A stretch of DNA of 64,000 nt from Erythrobacteraceae bacterium E2-1 Yellow Sea (GTDB lineage: Bacteria > Pseudomonadota > Alphaproteobacteria > Sphingomonadales > Sphingomonadaceae): positions 24,956-88,955 of the forward strand of contig JADCLP010000009.1 of assembly GCA_014983025.1 (NCBI GenBank), read 5' to 3'. The notes beneath the pieces were generated by a model that saw only the letters and a list, made by a program, of their open reading frames with translations, was not told where the DNA came from and did not search any database. Shown here piece by piece: positions 1 to 8,432 of the stretch. Each line of letters opens with the position of its first letter. Position 1 is the stretch's first letter. The position numbers and the translations under genes are program-made.

Positions 1-561
1 GCATGCCAAGGCAAGTGGCATATCGACGCGGGGGGCACTGTCCATGACATCCACACGTGGAAACGTAACGCCGGGGCTGGGCGCATTATCGACCCCCGGC
101 CCACGACCTTCACCTACGCACTACCACGAGTTGTAAAGAGCAACGTCACCCCGCCCTCAATCCAATGCGGGAAGGAAACGTTATATTTCCTGCCTGACTT
201 CCTCTTGGTGGTCCATGATCAGAAGGTTGGTGCTGTAGCCTATGACCGGCTCAGTATCCGCTGGCAGGACTCGAACTTCATTGAAGAAGGCACCGTCCCG
301 ACAGATACCGAGGTGCTCTATCACACATGGAAACACCCGAACAAAAACGGCGGCCCTGATCACCGGTTCGCGAACAACTATCAGATACCGGTTTGCCGGT
401 ACGAAGCCATTCACCTCACCAGCGACTCCGGGCTTAACGAGCTCCTGCAAGTGTCTCGTGCTGGTGTGGCCGCTCCGTTCGCGGAAGCCGTTGCCGAACT
501 TGCCCGCTCAAACGGTAGTAGCGCGCTGAGCGAATCTCTGCCCCGGCTGGAGGCATCCTAG
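1..561 (+). CDS. uncharacterised protein, C-terminal part (cut by window edge)
   Basis: The frame is open from the first base of the window to a TAG at 559-561, giving about 186 codons without a start that must be the true one; the first in-frame start candidate is a GTG at 205, but coding-like sequence continues upstream. The visible part contains a region with FLPD, VGAVAYDRL, GGPDHRFANN and SGLNE motifs followed by a short helical tail. I recall this type of segment from the C-terminal half of some DUF4236-associated bacterial proteins, but that is a weak memory and the domain that would decide it lies outside the window. No function is assigned. It runs convergently towards tRNA-Trp with a gap of about 60 bases. 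Confidence 0.6.
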   Translation, partial: ACQGKWHIDAGGTVHDIHTWKRNAGAGRIIDPRPTTFTYALPRVVKSNVTPPSIQCGKETLYFLPDFLLVVHDQKVGAVAYDRLSIRWQDSNFIEEGTVPTDTEVLYHTWKHPNKNGGPDHRFANNYQIPVCRYEAIHLTSDSGLNELLQVSRAGVAAPFAEAVAELARSNGSSALSESLPRLEAS

Positions 562-621
562 AGGCCCACAAAGCTGGCCTTTCGGCCCCGAATGCGTCGC
601 TTCTCAAATTTTTCAGGAAAA

Positions 622-697
622 TGGCAGGGGTGACAGGATTCGAACCCGTGGCCCTCGGTTTTGGAGACCGATGCTCTACCAGCTGAGCTACACCCCT
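622..697 (-). tRNA. tRNA-Trp (CCA anticodon)
   Basis: Read on the minus strand, this 76-base segment folds as a cloverleaf: a seven-pair acceptor stem beginning AGGGGTG and closing with CACCCCT, a D arm GCTC/GAGC, an anticodon loop CTCCAAA with CCA as anticodon, and a T arm with GGTTCGAATCC. The CCA tail is encoded at 622-624. In many alphaproteobacteria tRNA-Trp is followed by secE and nusG; here the downstream side instead meets a converging unknown gene. Confidence 0.97.
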
Positions 698-812
698 GCA
701 CCGGCAGAGCGCGCCCTCTATCGCCAAGTACGTGGCATGGCAACACAGGAATCTGCCGACACGCGGATAAGCGATTGCCGCCCTGCCGCAAGGCGGGGTA
801 TGATCGCCTGCA

Positions 813-1598
813 ATGCACGCACCACAACCTGCCATAATCGCGCCGGAAATGCTGCTGTTAGCCTATCGCAGCGGCATTTTCCCTATGGCGGACAGTCGCG
901 ATGACCCTGAAGTCTTCTGGGTCGAACCGCGCGAACGCGCGATCATCCCGCTCGATCAGTTCCGCTGTTCCAGCAGCCTGCGCAAGGTCATTCGACAGGG
1001 GCGCTTTCGCGTCACGCTGAATGCGGATTTTGCTTCTGTCATCCATGCGTGCTCGCAACCGCGCCCCGGCCATCCCGAAAGCTGGATCAGCGACCGCATA
1101 CAGGCCAGCTATCGCCATTTGCACGCCGCAGGCCACGCCCATTCAATCGAATGCTGGACCAGAACCGAACAGGGCGTTGAGCTTGTCGGCGGGCTTTATG
1201 GCGTCAGCTTTGACCGTGTGTTCTGTGGCGAGAGCATGTTCAGCCGCGCCGATAATGCCAGCAAGGTGGCGCTGACATACCTTGTGGCAATGATGCGCCA
1301 TGCCGGTTTTCAGGTGCTCGATTGCCAGTTCATGACCGATCATCTGGCCAGCATGGGCGCGGTTGAAATCCCGCAAGCCAAATATCAGGATCTGATTGCG
1401 GATGCGCGTGGTGAACCGCGGATGAGCCTGCCTGCTGCCTATTCCGAGCTGGTCGGTTCCGCCGCTGCTGGTTCTGCAACAGGTTCGGCCGGCTGTGGCA
1501 CAACTTCGGCCGGCGCAACTGCGCGGACAGGGGTGGAATCGACTGGCGGGGAGTCCCCGGCAAAGCTCATTTTACAGTCTTTGACCCAAACGTCATAA
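813..1598 (+). CDS. aat: leucyl/phenylalanyl-tRNA--protein transferase
   Basis: Aat transfers Leu or Phe from aminoacyl-tRNA to proteins with N-terminal Arg or Lys, making N-end-rule substrates for ClpS/ClpAP in the cytoplasm. The 261-residue product has the family hallmarks GIFPMA (about residues 21-26), a WVEPRERAIIPL-like block near 36, GGLYGV...FCGESMFS around 126-144 and CQFMTDHL around 170. After about residue 210 it carries a low-complexity Gly/Ser/Ala/Thr tail that ends KLILQSLTQTS. This tail is read antisense through the 3' part of the DUF2155 gene, an overlap of 160 bases. I recall LTQTS-type endings in sphingomonad Aat proteins, so the overlap is probably genuine. Start ATG 813 keeps the usual N-terminal segment before the first motif. 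Confidence 0.95.
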   Translation: MHAPQPAIIAPEMLLLAYRSGIFPMADSRDDPEVFWVEPRERAIIPLDQFRCSSSLRKVIRQGRFRVTLNADFASVIHACSQPRPGHPESWISDRIQASYRHLHAAGHAHSIECWTRTEQGVELVGGLYGVSFDRVFCGESMFSRADNASKVALTYLVAMMRHAGFQVLDCQFMTDHLASMGAVEIPQAKYQDLIADARGEPRMSLPAAYSELVGSAAAGSATGSAGCGTTSAGATARTGVESTGGESPAKLILQSLTQTS

Positions 1599-2056
1599 AT
1601 CGGGTGTTCCACCACATTCAGGCTGGGCGAATTCTTGAACAGCCAGCCGGAAAAGATACGGGTAAAATCTTCCTGGCCGCGGCCCTGGACCAGCACCTGG
1701 ACAAAGGCGCCCGTTTCCTTGGGCATTTCCCATGGGGGCGTTTTTTCGCAGGCCTGCAGGCGGACAATCACATTGCCCACACGGCGCGATTCGCCCGGCT
1801 TCATCTCCAGGTCCTGGGTCGAATTATTGCGTTTATTAAGCAAGCCAATCACCGCCACGCGATCCTGCATCGGGGTGCCAATGGCCGCATCTGCGGCAAT
1901 ATCTTCCGCAGGTGTGGGCGGTGCCTGCAAATCCTTGGGCAGTTCGGTTTCAACCGGCTTGTGTTCAGGTGCCCCAGAGTCGGAACACCCCGCCAATAGC
2001 AGAGTGCCGGCAACGAATGCGGCAGCAATCAACGGGCGGCGCGGCATGCGCTGCAT
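1439..2056 (-). CDS. DUF2155 lipoprotein
   Basis: A 205-residue envelope protein of unknown function. The start at 2056 is preceded by GGAAGG six bases upstream, giving a lipoprotein signal with basic residues, a hydrophobic stretch and LLAGC (Cys24). The DUF2155 core includes an RLQAC-like segment, then FSGWLFKNSPSLN and EHPIYDVWVKDC near residues 145-163; an Ala/Pro/Glu-rich tail follows. An earlier ATG at 2077 would overlap the upstream NDUFA12 gene by 19 bases and lacks this Shine-Dalgarno match. Its 3' end lies opposite the end of aat. It follows the NDUFA12 gene by two bases, so the two are probably co-transcribed. Known members belong to alphaproteobacteria; a role in respiration or envelope is only inferred from the neighbour. 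Confidence 0.88.
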   Translation of the reverse strand: MQRMPRRPLIAAAFVAGTLLLAGCSDSGAPEHKPVETELPKDLQAPPTPAEDIAADAAIGTPMQDRVAVIGLLNKRNNSTQDLEMKPGESRRVGNVIVRLQACEKTPPWEMPKETGAFVQVLVQGRGQEDFTRIFSGWLFKNSPSLNVVEHPIYDVWVKDCKMSFAGDSPPVDSTPVRAVAPAEVVPQPAEPVAEPAAAEPTSSE

Positions 2057-2058
2057 GC

Positions 2059-2457
2059 TCAGCCTTCCGGGCTCCATGCCTCATAATCGCCCACCGCGGC
2101 AGCACGCTTACCCCCATTTTCCAGCGCACCTTGCGGGCGATAGGCTGCAGGCGTGCCGGTGGCATTGGGGGTAAATTCAGCTTCCCAGATCTTGGGCGCG
2201 GGCAGGAAACTTTCCGGTACATCGTCAAATGCGCCGTGCAACCAACCGTGCCATTCCGCCGGAACGCGGCTGGCATCATTGGCACCGTCATAGATCACCC
2301 AGCGGCGTTCACGCTGACCTTCGCCGCGCTTCTTTGACCGATAATATTTATTGCCTTGCACATCGGTGCCGACATGTTCGCCATTGCGCGATGACCACAG
2401 CATGGTGCCGATGGTCGCACCATCCCACCAGGTGAAGATTTTTGCCAGGATACCCAT
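2059..2457 (-). CDS. NADH:ubiquinone oxidoreductase subunit NDUFA12
   Basis: A 132-residue homologue of the mitochondrial complex I accessory subunit NDUFA12 (B17.2), retained in alphaproteobacteria and thought to stabilise the peripheral arm of complex I. Visible signs are GTxxW near the start, the segment VGTDVQGNKYYRSK, RRWVIY, and PAEWHGWLH, all typical of the family. The C-terminal part is Ala/Gly/Pro rich and ends YEAWSPEG, which resembles the family's usual ending. It lies in the same direction as DUF192 upstream (62-base gap) and DUF2155 downstream (two-base gap). The core nuo genes are not in the window, as is common for this accessory subunit. Confidence 0.93.
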   Translation of the reverse strand: MGILAKIFTWWDGATIGTMLWSSRNGEHVGTDVQGNKYYRSKKRGEGQRERRWVIYDGANDASRVPAEWHGWLHGAFDDVPESFLPAPKIWEAEFTPNATGTPAAYRPQGALENGGKRAAAVGDYEAWSPEG

Positions 2458-2519
2458 GGCCAGCGCGCGTAGCGGATTTGACTGCCAGAGCCAAGCATTT
2501 GTGCGCGTCGAAAACGCAA

Positions 2520-3035
2520 TCAGGAAAGCTTGTATTCCACCTTGTCCCCTGGCCCAATGCCCAGTTCCGCCGCGCGCCCGCCAGGCAATTCCAGCACCGC
2601 GCCAGCTATGCCGTCAGAATAAACCGATTCCAGCGAATACGGCACTGTCTGGGCCGCTATATTGAGGATACGGCCATCACGGCCAATAAAGATGATGTCC
2701 AGCGGCAGCGGGGTGTTCTTCATCCAGAAGCTGCGGATGCCGGGTGGGTGAGACGGGAACAGCATCCCTTCATCGGGGCCCAGTTCCGTTCGGAACATCA
2801 ACCCGCGCGACTGTTCTTGCGGCGAATCGGCCAGCTCGACGCTGAAACGATGGACCTTCCCCCTGCTTGTCACCTGCAAGGGCAGGACACGCAGGCCAGA
2901 CACCGGATGGACCGCATTTGCTGCCACATTTTCCGATCGCGCCGGTTCGCTCGCCACCTGGGTTGAACAAGCCGCTAGGGCCAGGGCGGCAGCAACTGCC
3001 AGCATGCGATTCGCATCAGACCATCGGGAAAGCAT
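2520..3035 (-). CDS. DUF192 family exported protein
   Basis: A 171-residue protein with a lipoprotein-like signal (LALAAC) followed by a DUF192 domain. Domain signs include RGLMFR, a DEGMLF segment, FWMKNTPLPLDIIFI, and LELPGG near the C terminus. The family is a small beta-barrel fold of unsettled function in the envelope. Several ATGs are possible (3074, 3041, 3035, 3005). I chose 3035 because it gives a signal peptide with basic residues before the hydrophobic core; 3005 would drop them. This start overlaps the recX stop by 20 bases, suggesting translational coupling. Confidence 0.87.
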   Translation of the reverse strand: MLSRWSDANRMLAVAAALALAACSTQVASEPARSENVAANAVHPVSGLRVLPLQVTSRGKVHRFSVELADSPQEQSRGLMFRTELGPDEGMLFPSHPPGIRSFWMKNTPLPLDIIFIGRDGRILNIAAQTVPYSLESVYSDGIAGAVLELPGGRAAELGIGPGDKVEYKLS

Positions 3036-3597
3036 CGTCATCCAGTTCCATTGCCCATTCTTCGGCTTCATCAATACTGCCCGCCTCTATCAGTGCGCGT
3101 GCCGTATCAAAGCCATGGCCTGCACGGATCATGGCTGCAATCTGCTTTTCACGTTTCGCCATGTCCGGCGGCTGAACGGCATAGGGGCCAAAGCGGCGTT
3201 TTTGGACCAGCGCCAATGCGGCATGGCGGGCACCTGCTTCATCAGGGCGCACTTCATCACGCACATCCTCTGCAATTCCCGCACCTCGCAACGCCTGATC
3301 CACCCGCCGCGCGCCATATCCACGCCTCAACAAGCCGCCAGCTTTGGCGCGGGCATAGGCTGCATCATCGACATAGCCCAGTTCCACCAGCCGATCGACC
3401 AGCGCCCGCACAGTATCCGGCCCCAAATCCTCAACTGCCCCTTTTTCACGTATTTTCCGTATCAAATAGGCTTCCAGTTTGGCCGAACTGGTGGCAAAGC
3501 GCGCGACGTAAGACAGCGCCAGATCACGTAATCTGGACTGGTCCAGCTCTGCTGGAGCAGGTTTTCCCCGCTTTTTTGCCGTTTCCTTTGAAACCAT
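3016..3597 (-). CDS. recX: regulatory protein RecX family
   Basis: A 193-residue basic, helical protein of the RecX family, which modulates RecA filament activity and recombinase function. Typical signs are ALSYVARFATSSAKLEAYLIRKI near residues 28-50, the DRLVELGYVDDAAYA block near 68-82 and RGYGARRVDQAL. The C-terminal third is less conserved, as usual. recA is not adjacent; instead the gene heads a minus-strand group with DUF192, NDUFA12 and DUF2155. About 130 bases separate it from the divergent fatty acyl-AMP ligase gene, enough for both promoters. Confidence 0.9.
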   Translation of the reverse strand: MVSKETAKKRGKPAPAELDQSRLRDLALSYVARFATSSAKLEAYLIRKIREKGAVEDLGPDTVRALVDRLVELGYVDDAAYARAKAGGLLRRGYGARRVDQALRGAGIAEDVRDEVRPDEAGARHAALALVQKRRFGPYAVQPPDMAKREKQIAAMIRAGHGFDTARALIEAGSIDEAEEWAMELDDDAFPMV

Positions 3598-3728
3598 TTG
3601 GCCTTATTCGTGCCACACTCGTTAGGAAATGGGAAAGTGTGATTTATGCGGAGGGGGGAGTTTCCGCTGTGATGGACAACAAACAGGCGCATCAAAAGCG
3701 CCGTAAGTAACGGGTATCGCTGATAAAG

Positions 3729-5468
3729 ATGACCGACGCTGCCATGAAGCCGACGCCGAATGATTGCGCACTGAAGCGCCGCAGGGCTGACTTTGCGACC
3801 TTCAATGAGGCGATCGATTACGCTGCCAACAGCGAAAAAGGCCTCAATTTTCACGATATGCGTGGATCCTTGGAGCGTGTTTATCCCTATTCCCAGATGC
3901 GCGAAGACGCGCTGGTCATGGCACGCCGCCTGATCGCGTCGGGCATTGGCAAGGGTGACCGCGTTGCGCTGATCGCCGAAACCGGCCCAGACTTCGCCGC
4001 ACTATTCTGCGCCTGCACATATTCAGGCGCATGGCCCGTGCCGCTGCCGCTGCCCACCACCTTTGGTGGCAAGGAAAGCTATATCGATCAGCTTGCGGTG
4101 CAATTGCAGAGCAGCGACCCCAAAATGCTGCTCTACCCTGGTGAAATTTCCGAAATGGCCAAAGCGGCCGCTGACAAGCAGGGGTGCGAGGGATTGAGCT
4201 GGGAAGAATTCGCCCAGCGCGAAGCACCAGAGATGGACCTGCCTGAAACAGACCCGGAAGATATTTGCTATTTGCAATATTCCAGCGGATCGACCCGCTT
4301 CCCCACAGGCGTTGCGGTGACGCATCGCGCATTGCTGCACAATCTGTTCGGCCATGCGACTTCAATGGATCTGGGCACCAACGATCGCGTGGTCAGCTGG
4401 CTGCCCTGGTATCACGATATGGGGCTGGTCGGCTGCTTCCTGTCACCCATCGCCAATCAGGTCAGCTGCGATTACATCCGCACCGAACATTTCGCACGGC
4501 GCCCGCTGGCCTGGCTGGACCTGATCAGCCGCAATGCCGGCAATACGCTGAGCTATTCGCCCACCTTCGGCTATGACATCTGCGCACGACGCATTTCCAG
4601 CCAAAGCCATGTGGGGGACCGGTTCGACCTGTCGCGCTGGCGCGTTGCAGGCAATGGCGCGGACATGATCCGCCCTGATGTGATGCAAAGCTTCGTCAAT
4701 GCCTTTGCAGAAGCTGGGTTCAAAGCACAGGCATTTACCCCTTCTTATGGCCTGGCAGAAGCGACACTGGCCGTCACGGTCATGCCACCTTGTGAAGGCA
4801 TCCGTGTGGAATTGGTGGAAGAAGAACGGCTTTCGGGCACGCAGCGCGATCTGTCACGGCCCGCGCGCTATCGCGCCATCGTCAATTGCGGCAAGCCGCT
4901 GCCGGGCATGGATGTTGAAATCCGTGACGAGAAAGGCGCGGCGCGCGGCGACCACCAGATCGGCAAAGTCTGGTGCCGTGGCGAAAGCGTCATGCATTCC
5001 TATTTCCGCAACCCGGAAGCGACCGAGGATTGCCTGGTTGATGGCTGGCTGGACACGGGCGACATGGGGTACATGGCTGATGGCTATCTGTTCATCGTCG
5101 GTCGCGCGAAAGACATGATCATCATCAATGGCAAGAACCATTGGCCGCAAGATATTGAATGGGCGGTGGAACAACTGCCTGGCTTCAACCATGGCGATAT
5201 TGCCGCCTTCTCTATCGAAACGGAAAATGGTGAAGAAGCGCCAGCCGTGCTGGTCCATTGCCGTGTTTCCGACCCTGAAGAACGGCTGCACCTGCGTGAC
5301 CAGATCGCGGACAAGGTGCGTTCGGTTACGGGGATGAGCTGTGTTGTCGAACTGGTGCCACCGCGCACATTGCCGCGCACCAGTTCGGGCAAACTGAGCC
5401 GCGCCAAGGCAAAGAAACAGTATCTGTCAGGCGAAATCCAGCCGATCAAACTGCTTGAAGCGGCCTGA
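3729..5468 (+). CDS. fatty acyl-AMP ligase
   Basis: A 579-residue member of the ANL adenylating superfamily, of the fatty acyl-AMP ligase type. Such enzymes activate a fatty acid with ATP and usually pass the acyl-adenylate to an acyl carrier protein rather than to CoA. The P-loop-like motif YSSGSTRFPTGV lies near residues 184-195, WLPWYHDMGL near 222-231, YGLAEATL near 340, GWLDTGDMGY near 440, and the C-terminal catalytic lysine region SSGKLSRAK near 555. The family occurs in lipid and sphingolipid pathways in Caulobacter and sphingomonads, but no acyl carrier protein, serine palmitoyltransferase or polyketide gene lies nearby, so the product is not fixed. Its stop is four bases from that of the converging DUF389 gene. 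Confidence 0.88.
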   Translation: MTDAAMKPTPNDCALKRRRADFATFNEAIDYAANSEKGLNFHDMRGSLERVYPYSQMREDALVMARRLIASGIGKGDRVALIAETGPDFAALFCACTYSGAWPVPLPLPTTFGGKESYIDQLAVQLQSSDPKMLLYPGEISEMAKAAADKQGCEGLSWEEFAQREAPEMDLPETDPEDICYLQYSSGSTRFPTGVAVTHRALLHNLFGHATSMDLGTNDRVVSWLPWYHDMGLVGCFLSPIANQVSCDYIRTEHFARRPLAWLDLISRNAGNTLSYSPTFGYDICARRISSQSHVGDRFDLSRWRVAGNGADMIRPDVMQSFVNAFAEAGFKAQAFTPSYGLAEATLAVTVMPPCEGIRVELVEEERLSGTQRDLSRPARYRAIVNCGKPLPGMDVEIRDEKGAARGDHQIGKVWCRGESVMHSYFRNPEATEDCLVDGWLDTGDMGYMADGYLFIVGRAKDMIIINGKNHWPQDIEWAVEQLPGFNHGDIAAFSIETENGEEAPAVLVHCRVSDPEERLHLRDQIADKVRSVTGMSCVVELVPPRTLPRTSSGKLSRAKAKKQYLSGEIQPIKLLEAA

Positions 5469-5471
5469 TTT

Positions 5472-7034
5472 TCAGTTCGCTTTCACCGGTGACCATTCGG
5501 GGGTGACTGTGGTGCCGCGCCTGCTGATCGTTCCATCCTGAACGGTTACGCCGTCAGCTTCCAGCTTTTCACGAACCTTTGTGACCAGATCTGCCGGACC
5601 TGATAACGCCACTGGCATGCCCAAACGTTTCGCGGCCCATTGGGTCAACACCAATGCATCTGCCCCGCTTTCGTTGGGTTGTGTTCTGGCTGGTTCATCG
5701 CCTTCAGCAGGCAGTGTTTCGAATGCGATCACCGGCAGGGCACCCATTGGCGGAACAAGTTCTATCTTCCATTCCGGCTCAGTGGCAACAATGCGCCTTT
5801 CCAGCGCGTGATAGGCTGACAGGCTGGCACCATCCAGCACTTGCGCGCGGACGATCGCACGGCGACGCACCCGGTCCACTGTTACCTCACTATCAGCTAC
5901 GCCCGCCACCAGCGCCAACCTTTCAGCCAGCATGTCAACACGGCGCTGGCTTGCCTCCTCTTGCGCCTGCGCTGCTGCAAGCTGGGCACGTTCTGCGGCA
6001 GCTGCGCCTGTCCCCACTTCTATCTGGGTCAGCATAACCTGCGCATCTTCACCCACGATACGTTCCACCGCACGCGTCACAGTCGGTTCTGCATTGGACT
6101 GATATTCCGGCGTCAACACAGTCGCTGAAACCAGAATCGGTGTGGTGTCCCAATTGATCTGCAAATCTGACAGGCGCGATTTGCGGGCAAAGCTATCCAG
6201 CACGGCACCGCGAATATCACGCTGCGCGCGTGCTTCATTGGCGATCTGGATCAGCGAAATCCCCAGAGGAATGGCAAGAGCGACAAAGGCCCCCAGCGTG
6301 ACACCAAACTGCCAGCGCGTCTGCCGCTCTGTCAGCTTGGTCCGGAAACCATACATTTTGGCGAGGACAAAGCTGGTCCCGGCAATGGTGACGAGGTTCG
6401 TCACAAACAGCATCAGCGCCCCGCCAAACACCGTCCAGTTAAATGTGGCGAGGCCAAAACCCACCACCGCCAGCGGTGGCATCAATGCTGTGGCAATGGC
6501 CACGCCCACAATCGTCCCCTCACGCCCGCGGATCATCGCATATGTGCCGGCGACGGAAGAAAAAAGCGCGATCAGAAGATCGAACAGGTTGGGCCGGGTA
6601 CGCGACGCAATCTCACTCGTCACCGTTTGCAGTGGCGACAGGAATACAATCAAAGCGCAAAAGAAAATCGCCACCAACGACCCGACGAAAAGGGATTTTG
6701 CCGATTGCCGCGTCCAGTGAAAATCCCCGATTGCCAGGCCAAAACCCAACCCCAAAATCGGCCCCATCAGGGGGGATAACAACATGGCACCGATCACAAC
6801 AGCAGGCGATGAAAGCAGCAGGCCCAAAATCGCAATGCCGGCAGACATGGCCAGCATCAGCAGGTAACGGGCGGAAAGCAGGCAATCCTCGCGCCGTTTT
6901 TCAATTACTTCGGCCTGGTCTACCGTGCCCACCACATCACTGTTCCACCATTGGCGGAAACTGAAGACCACGCGCGAAAAGGATGCCTGCGTTTCAGACA
7001 GCTTTGATTGTAATAGTGGTGGTTTGCTCGCCAC
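5472..7034 (-). CDS. DUF389 membrane protein
   Basis: A 520-residue protein with about six hydrophobic segments between residues 55 and 265 and a long soluble C-terminal part. The signature glycine-rich segments VIGAMLLSPLMGPILGLG (about 81-98), YAMIRGREGTIVGVAIATALMPPLAVVGFGL (around 164-195) and the following ALMLFVTNL identify DUF389. The C-terminal region has a predicted coiled coil (Ala/Glu/Gln-rich, roughly 340-375) and a repeat of ferredoxin-like strands. The biochemical role of DUF389 proteins is not established; a transporter or channel is plausible. It converges on the acyl-AMP ligase and is divergent from telA. Confidence 0.88.
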   Translation of the reverse strand: MASKPPLLQSKLSETQASFSRVVFSFRQWWNSDVVGTVDQAEVIEKRREDCLLSARYLLMLAMSAGIAILGLLLSSPAVVIGAMLLSPLMGPILGLGFGLAIGDFHWTRQSAKSLFVGSLVAIFFCALIVFLSPLQTVTSEIASRTRPNLFDLLIALFSSVAGTYAMIRGREGTIVGVAIATALMPPLAVVGFGLATFNWTVFGGALMLFVTNLVTIAGTSFVLAKMYGFRTKLTERQTRWQFGVTLGAFVALAIPLGISLIQIANEARAQRDIRGAVLDSFARKSRLSDLQINWDTTPILVSATVLTPEYQSNAEPTVTRAVERIVGEDAQVMLTQIEVGTGAAAAERAQLAAAQAQEEASQRRVDMLAERLALVAGVADSEVTVDRVRRRAIVRAQVLDGASLSAYHALERRIVATEPEWKIELVPPMGALPVIAFETLPAEGDEPARTQPNESGADALVLTQWAAKRLGMPVALSGPADLVTKVREKLEADGVTVQDGTISRRGTTVTPEWSPVKAN

Positions 7035-7134
7035 TGGGCTTCCCCCCGAAGTATAATCGCCTCAACGCAAGGTGGTAGAGGTAATTTGCCACGAACGAAA
7101 GCATGGACGATTGCTGTGTAATCAGGCACAAATC

Positions 7135-7163
7135 TTGAAGTTCGTGTCTTATGGCACTAATAC
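7135..7163 (+). promoter_or_regulatory. possible sigma-70-type promoter before telA
   Basis: TTGAAG at 7135-7140 and TAATAC at 7158-7163 are separated by 17 bases and lie about 50 bases before the chosen telA start. The -35 half is a fair match and the -10 half is weak, so this is only a candidate. Confidence 0.3.
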
Positions 7164-7211
7164 AGTATCAAGCGATGGCGTATGGACCATCCGAAGGAGC
7201 AAGATTCAGGC

Positions 7212-8432
7212 ATGAGCACGCCAGACAGCAAGCCCGTTGCGACGAAGACGGCCAATGATTTCGACCTGACCCCGCCCGACCCGGTGCCCACTGTTGCCCC
7301 GGAAAAAGCCGCAGGGCTGGTCCCCGTGGACGAAACGAAAAAGAGCAAGCTGGAAGAAAAGGTCGACAGTTTCGTGGCCGATCTGGTCGCGGAAGATGCC
7401 AATTCGCCTGCCTTTGGTGAAAAGGTCGACCAGATCACCCGCATGGGGCAGGAACAGATCCGCGCCGCAGCTGCAATGTCCAACCGTTTCCTGGACCGTC
7501 CCGTGCGCGCCATGGATCAGGATAATGGTGTGGGTGCTGATCTTCTGGAACTGCGCAAGACGGTGGAAGACCTGGACCCTGGCCGCAAGGGCAAGATACG
7601 CGGGCGCAAGCTTTTTGGCATCATCCCCTTCGGCAACAAGCTGCAGCGTTATTTTGACAGTTATACCAGCGCGCAGGGCCATATTCAGTCGATCCTGGAT
7701 CGGCTGGCGTCGGGCAAACGCGAACTGCATGAAGACAATGCCGCGATCGATATCGAACGGCAGAAATTGTGGTCCGCGATGGGCGAACTGGAACAGATGA
7801 TCCATATCGCCAAGACACTGGACCAGCGGCTGGAGGATAAGGCGGCAGAACTCGATTCCTCCGATCCCGCAAAGGCCAAGGCGATCCGTGAAAGCGCGCT
7901 GTTCTATGTCCGCCAGCGGACGCAGGATCTGCTCACCCAAATGGCAGTTTCGGTGCAGGGTTATCTTTCACTCGACCTGGTCAAGAAGAACAATGTTGAA
8001 CTGGTGAAGGGTGTTGACCGCGCCAGCACCACCACGGTGGGCGCATTGCGCACGGCAGTGACCGTGGCACAGGCCATGACCAACCAACGGCTGGTGCTGG
8101 GCCAGATCACCGCGCTGAACCAGACCACCGCCAATATCATCGATGCCACCAGCACAATGCTGCGCGAACAGACCGGCCAGATCCATGAACAGGCCGCCAG
8201 TTCCACCATCCCGATGGAAACGCTGCAGCGCGCCTTCCAGAATATCTATGACACGATGGATGAAGTGGACGATTTCAAGGTCAAGGCCTTGGCCAGCATG
8301 AAGCAGACGGTCGACACGCTTTCGCAAGAGGTTGAAAAGTCCAAGGGCTATATCGCCCGCGCCGAAGGGCAGGCACAGGCGCAGAACAAGGTCGTCGCGG
8401 CTGAACCTTCATTGCTGACGCTGGAGGGCTGA
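7212..8432 (+). CDS. telA: toxic anion resistance protein, TelA/KlaA family
   Basis: A 406-residue cytoplasmic, mostly helical protein of the TelA family, named from plasmid tellurite resistance and common in stress-related operons; its molecular activity is not known. Recognisable segments are a region around LRKTVEDLDPG followed by GKIRGRKLFGIIPFGNKLQRYFDSY, long coiled helices with repeated heptads, and GQITALNQTTANIIDATSTMLREQT. The start at 7212 has AAGGAG 12 bases upstream; an ATG at 7182 would place that ribosome site inside the gene. Its TGA shares one base with the next ATG (TGATG), so translation of the XpaC-like protein is probably coupled. The pairing of a TelA protein with an XpaC-type partner is known from Bacillus (xpaC-yaaN). 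Confidence 0.9.
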   Translation: MSTPDSKPVATKTANDFDLTPPDPVPTVAPEKAAGLVPVDETKKSKLEEKVDSFVADLVAEDANSPAFGEKVDQITRMGQEQIRAAAAMSNRFLDRPVRAMDQDNGVGADLLELRKTVEDLDPGRKGKIRGRKLFGIIPFGNKLQRYFDSYTSAQGHIQSILDRLASGKRELHEDNAAIDIERQKLWSAMGELEQMIHIAKTLDQRLEDKAAELDSSDPAKAKAIRESALFYVRQRTQDLLTQMAVSVQGYLSLDLVKKNNVELVKGVDRASTTTVGALRTAVTVAQAMTNQRLVLGQITALNQTTANIIDATSTMLREQTGQIHEQAASSTIPMETLQRAFQNIYDTMDEVDDFKVKALASMKQTVDTLSQEVEKSKGYIARAEGQAQAQNKVVAAEPSLLTLEG

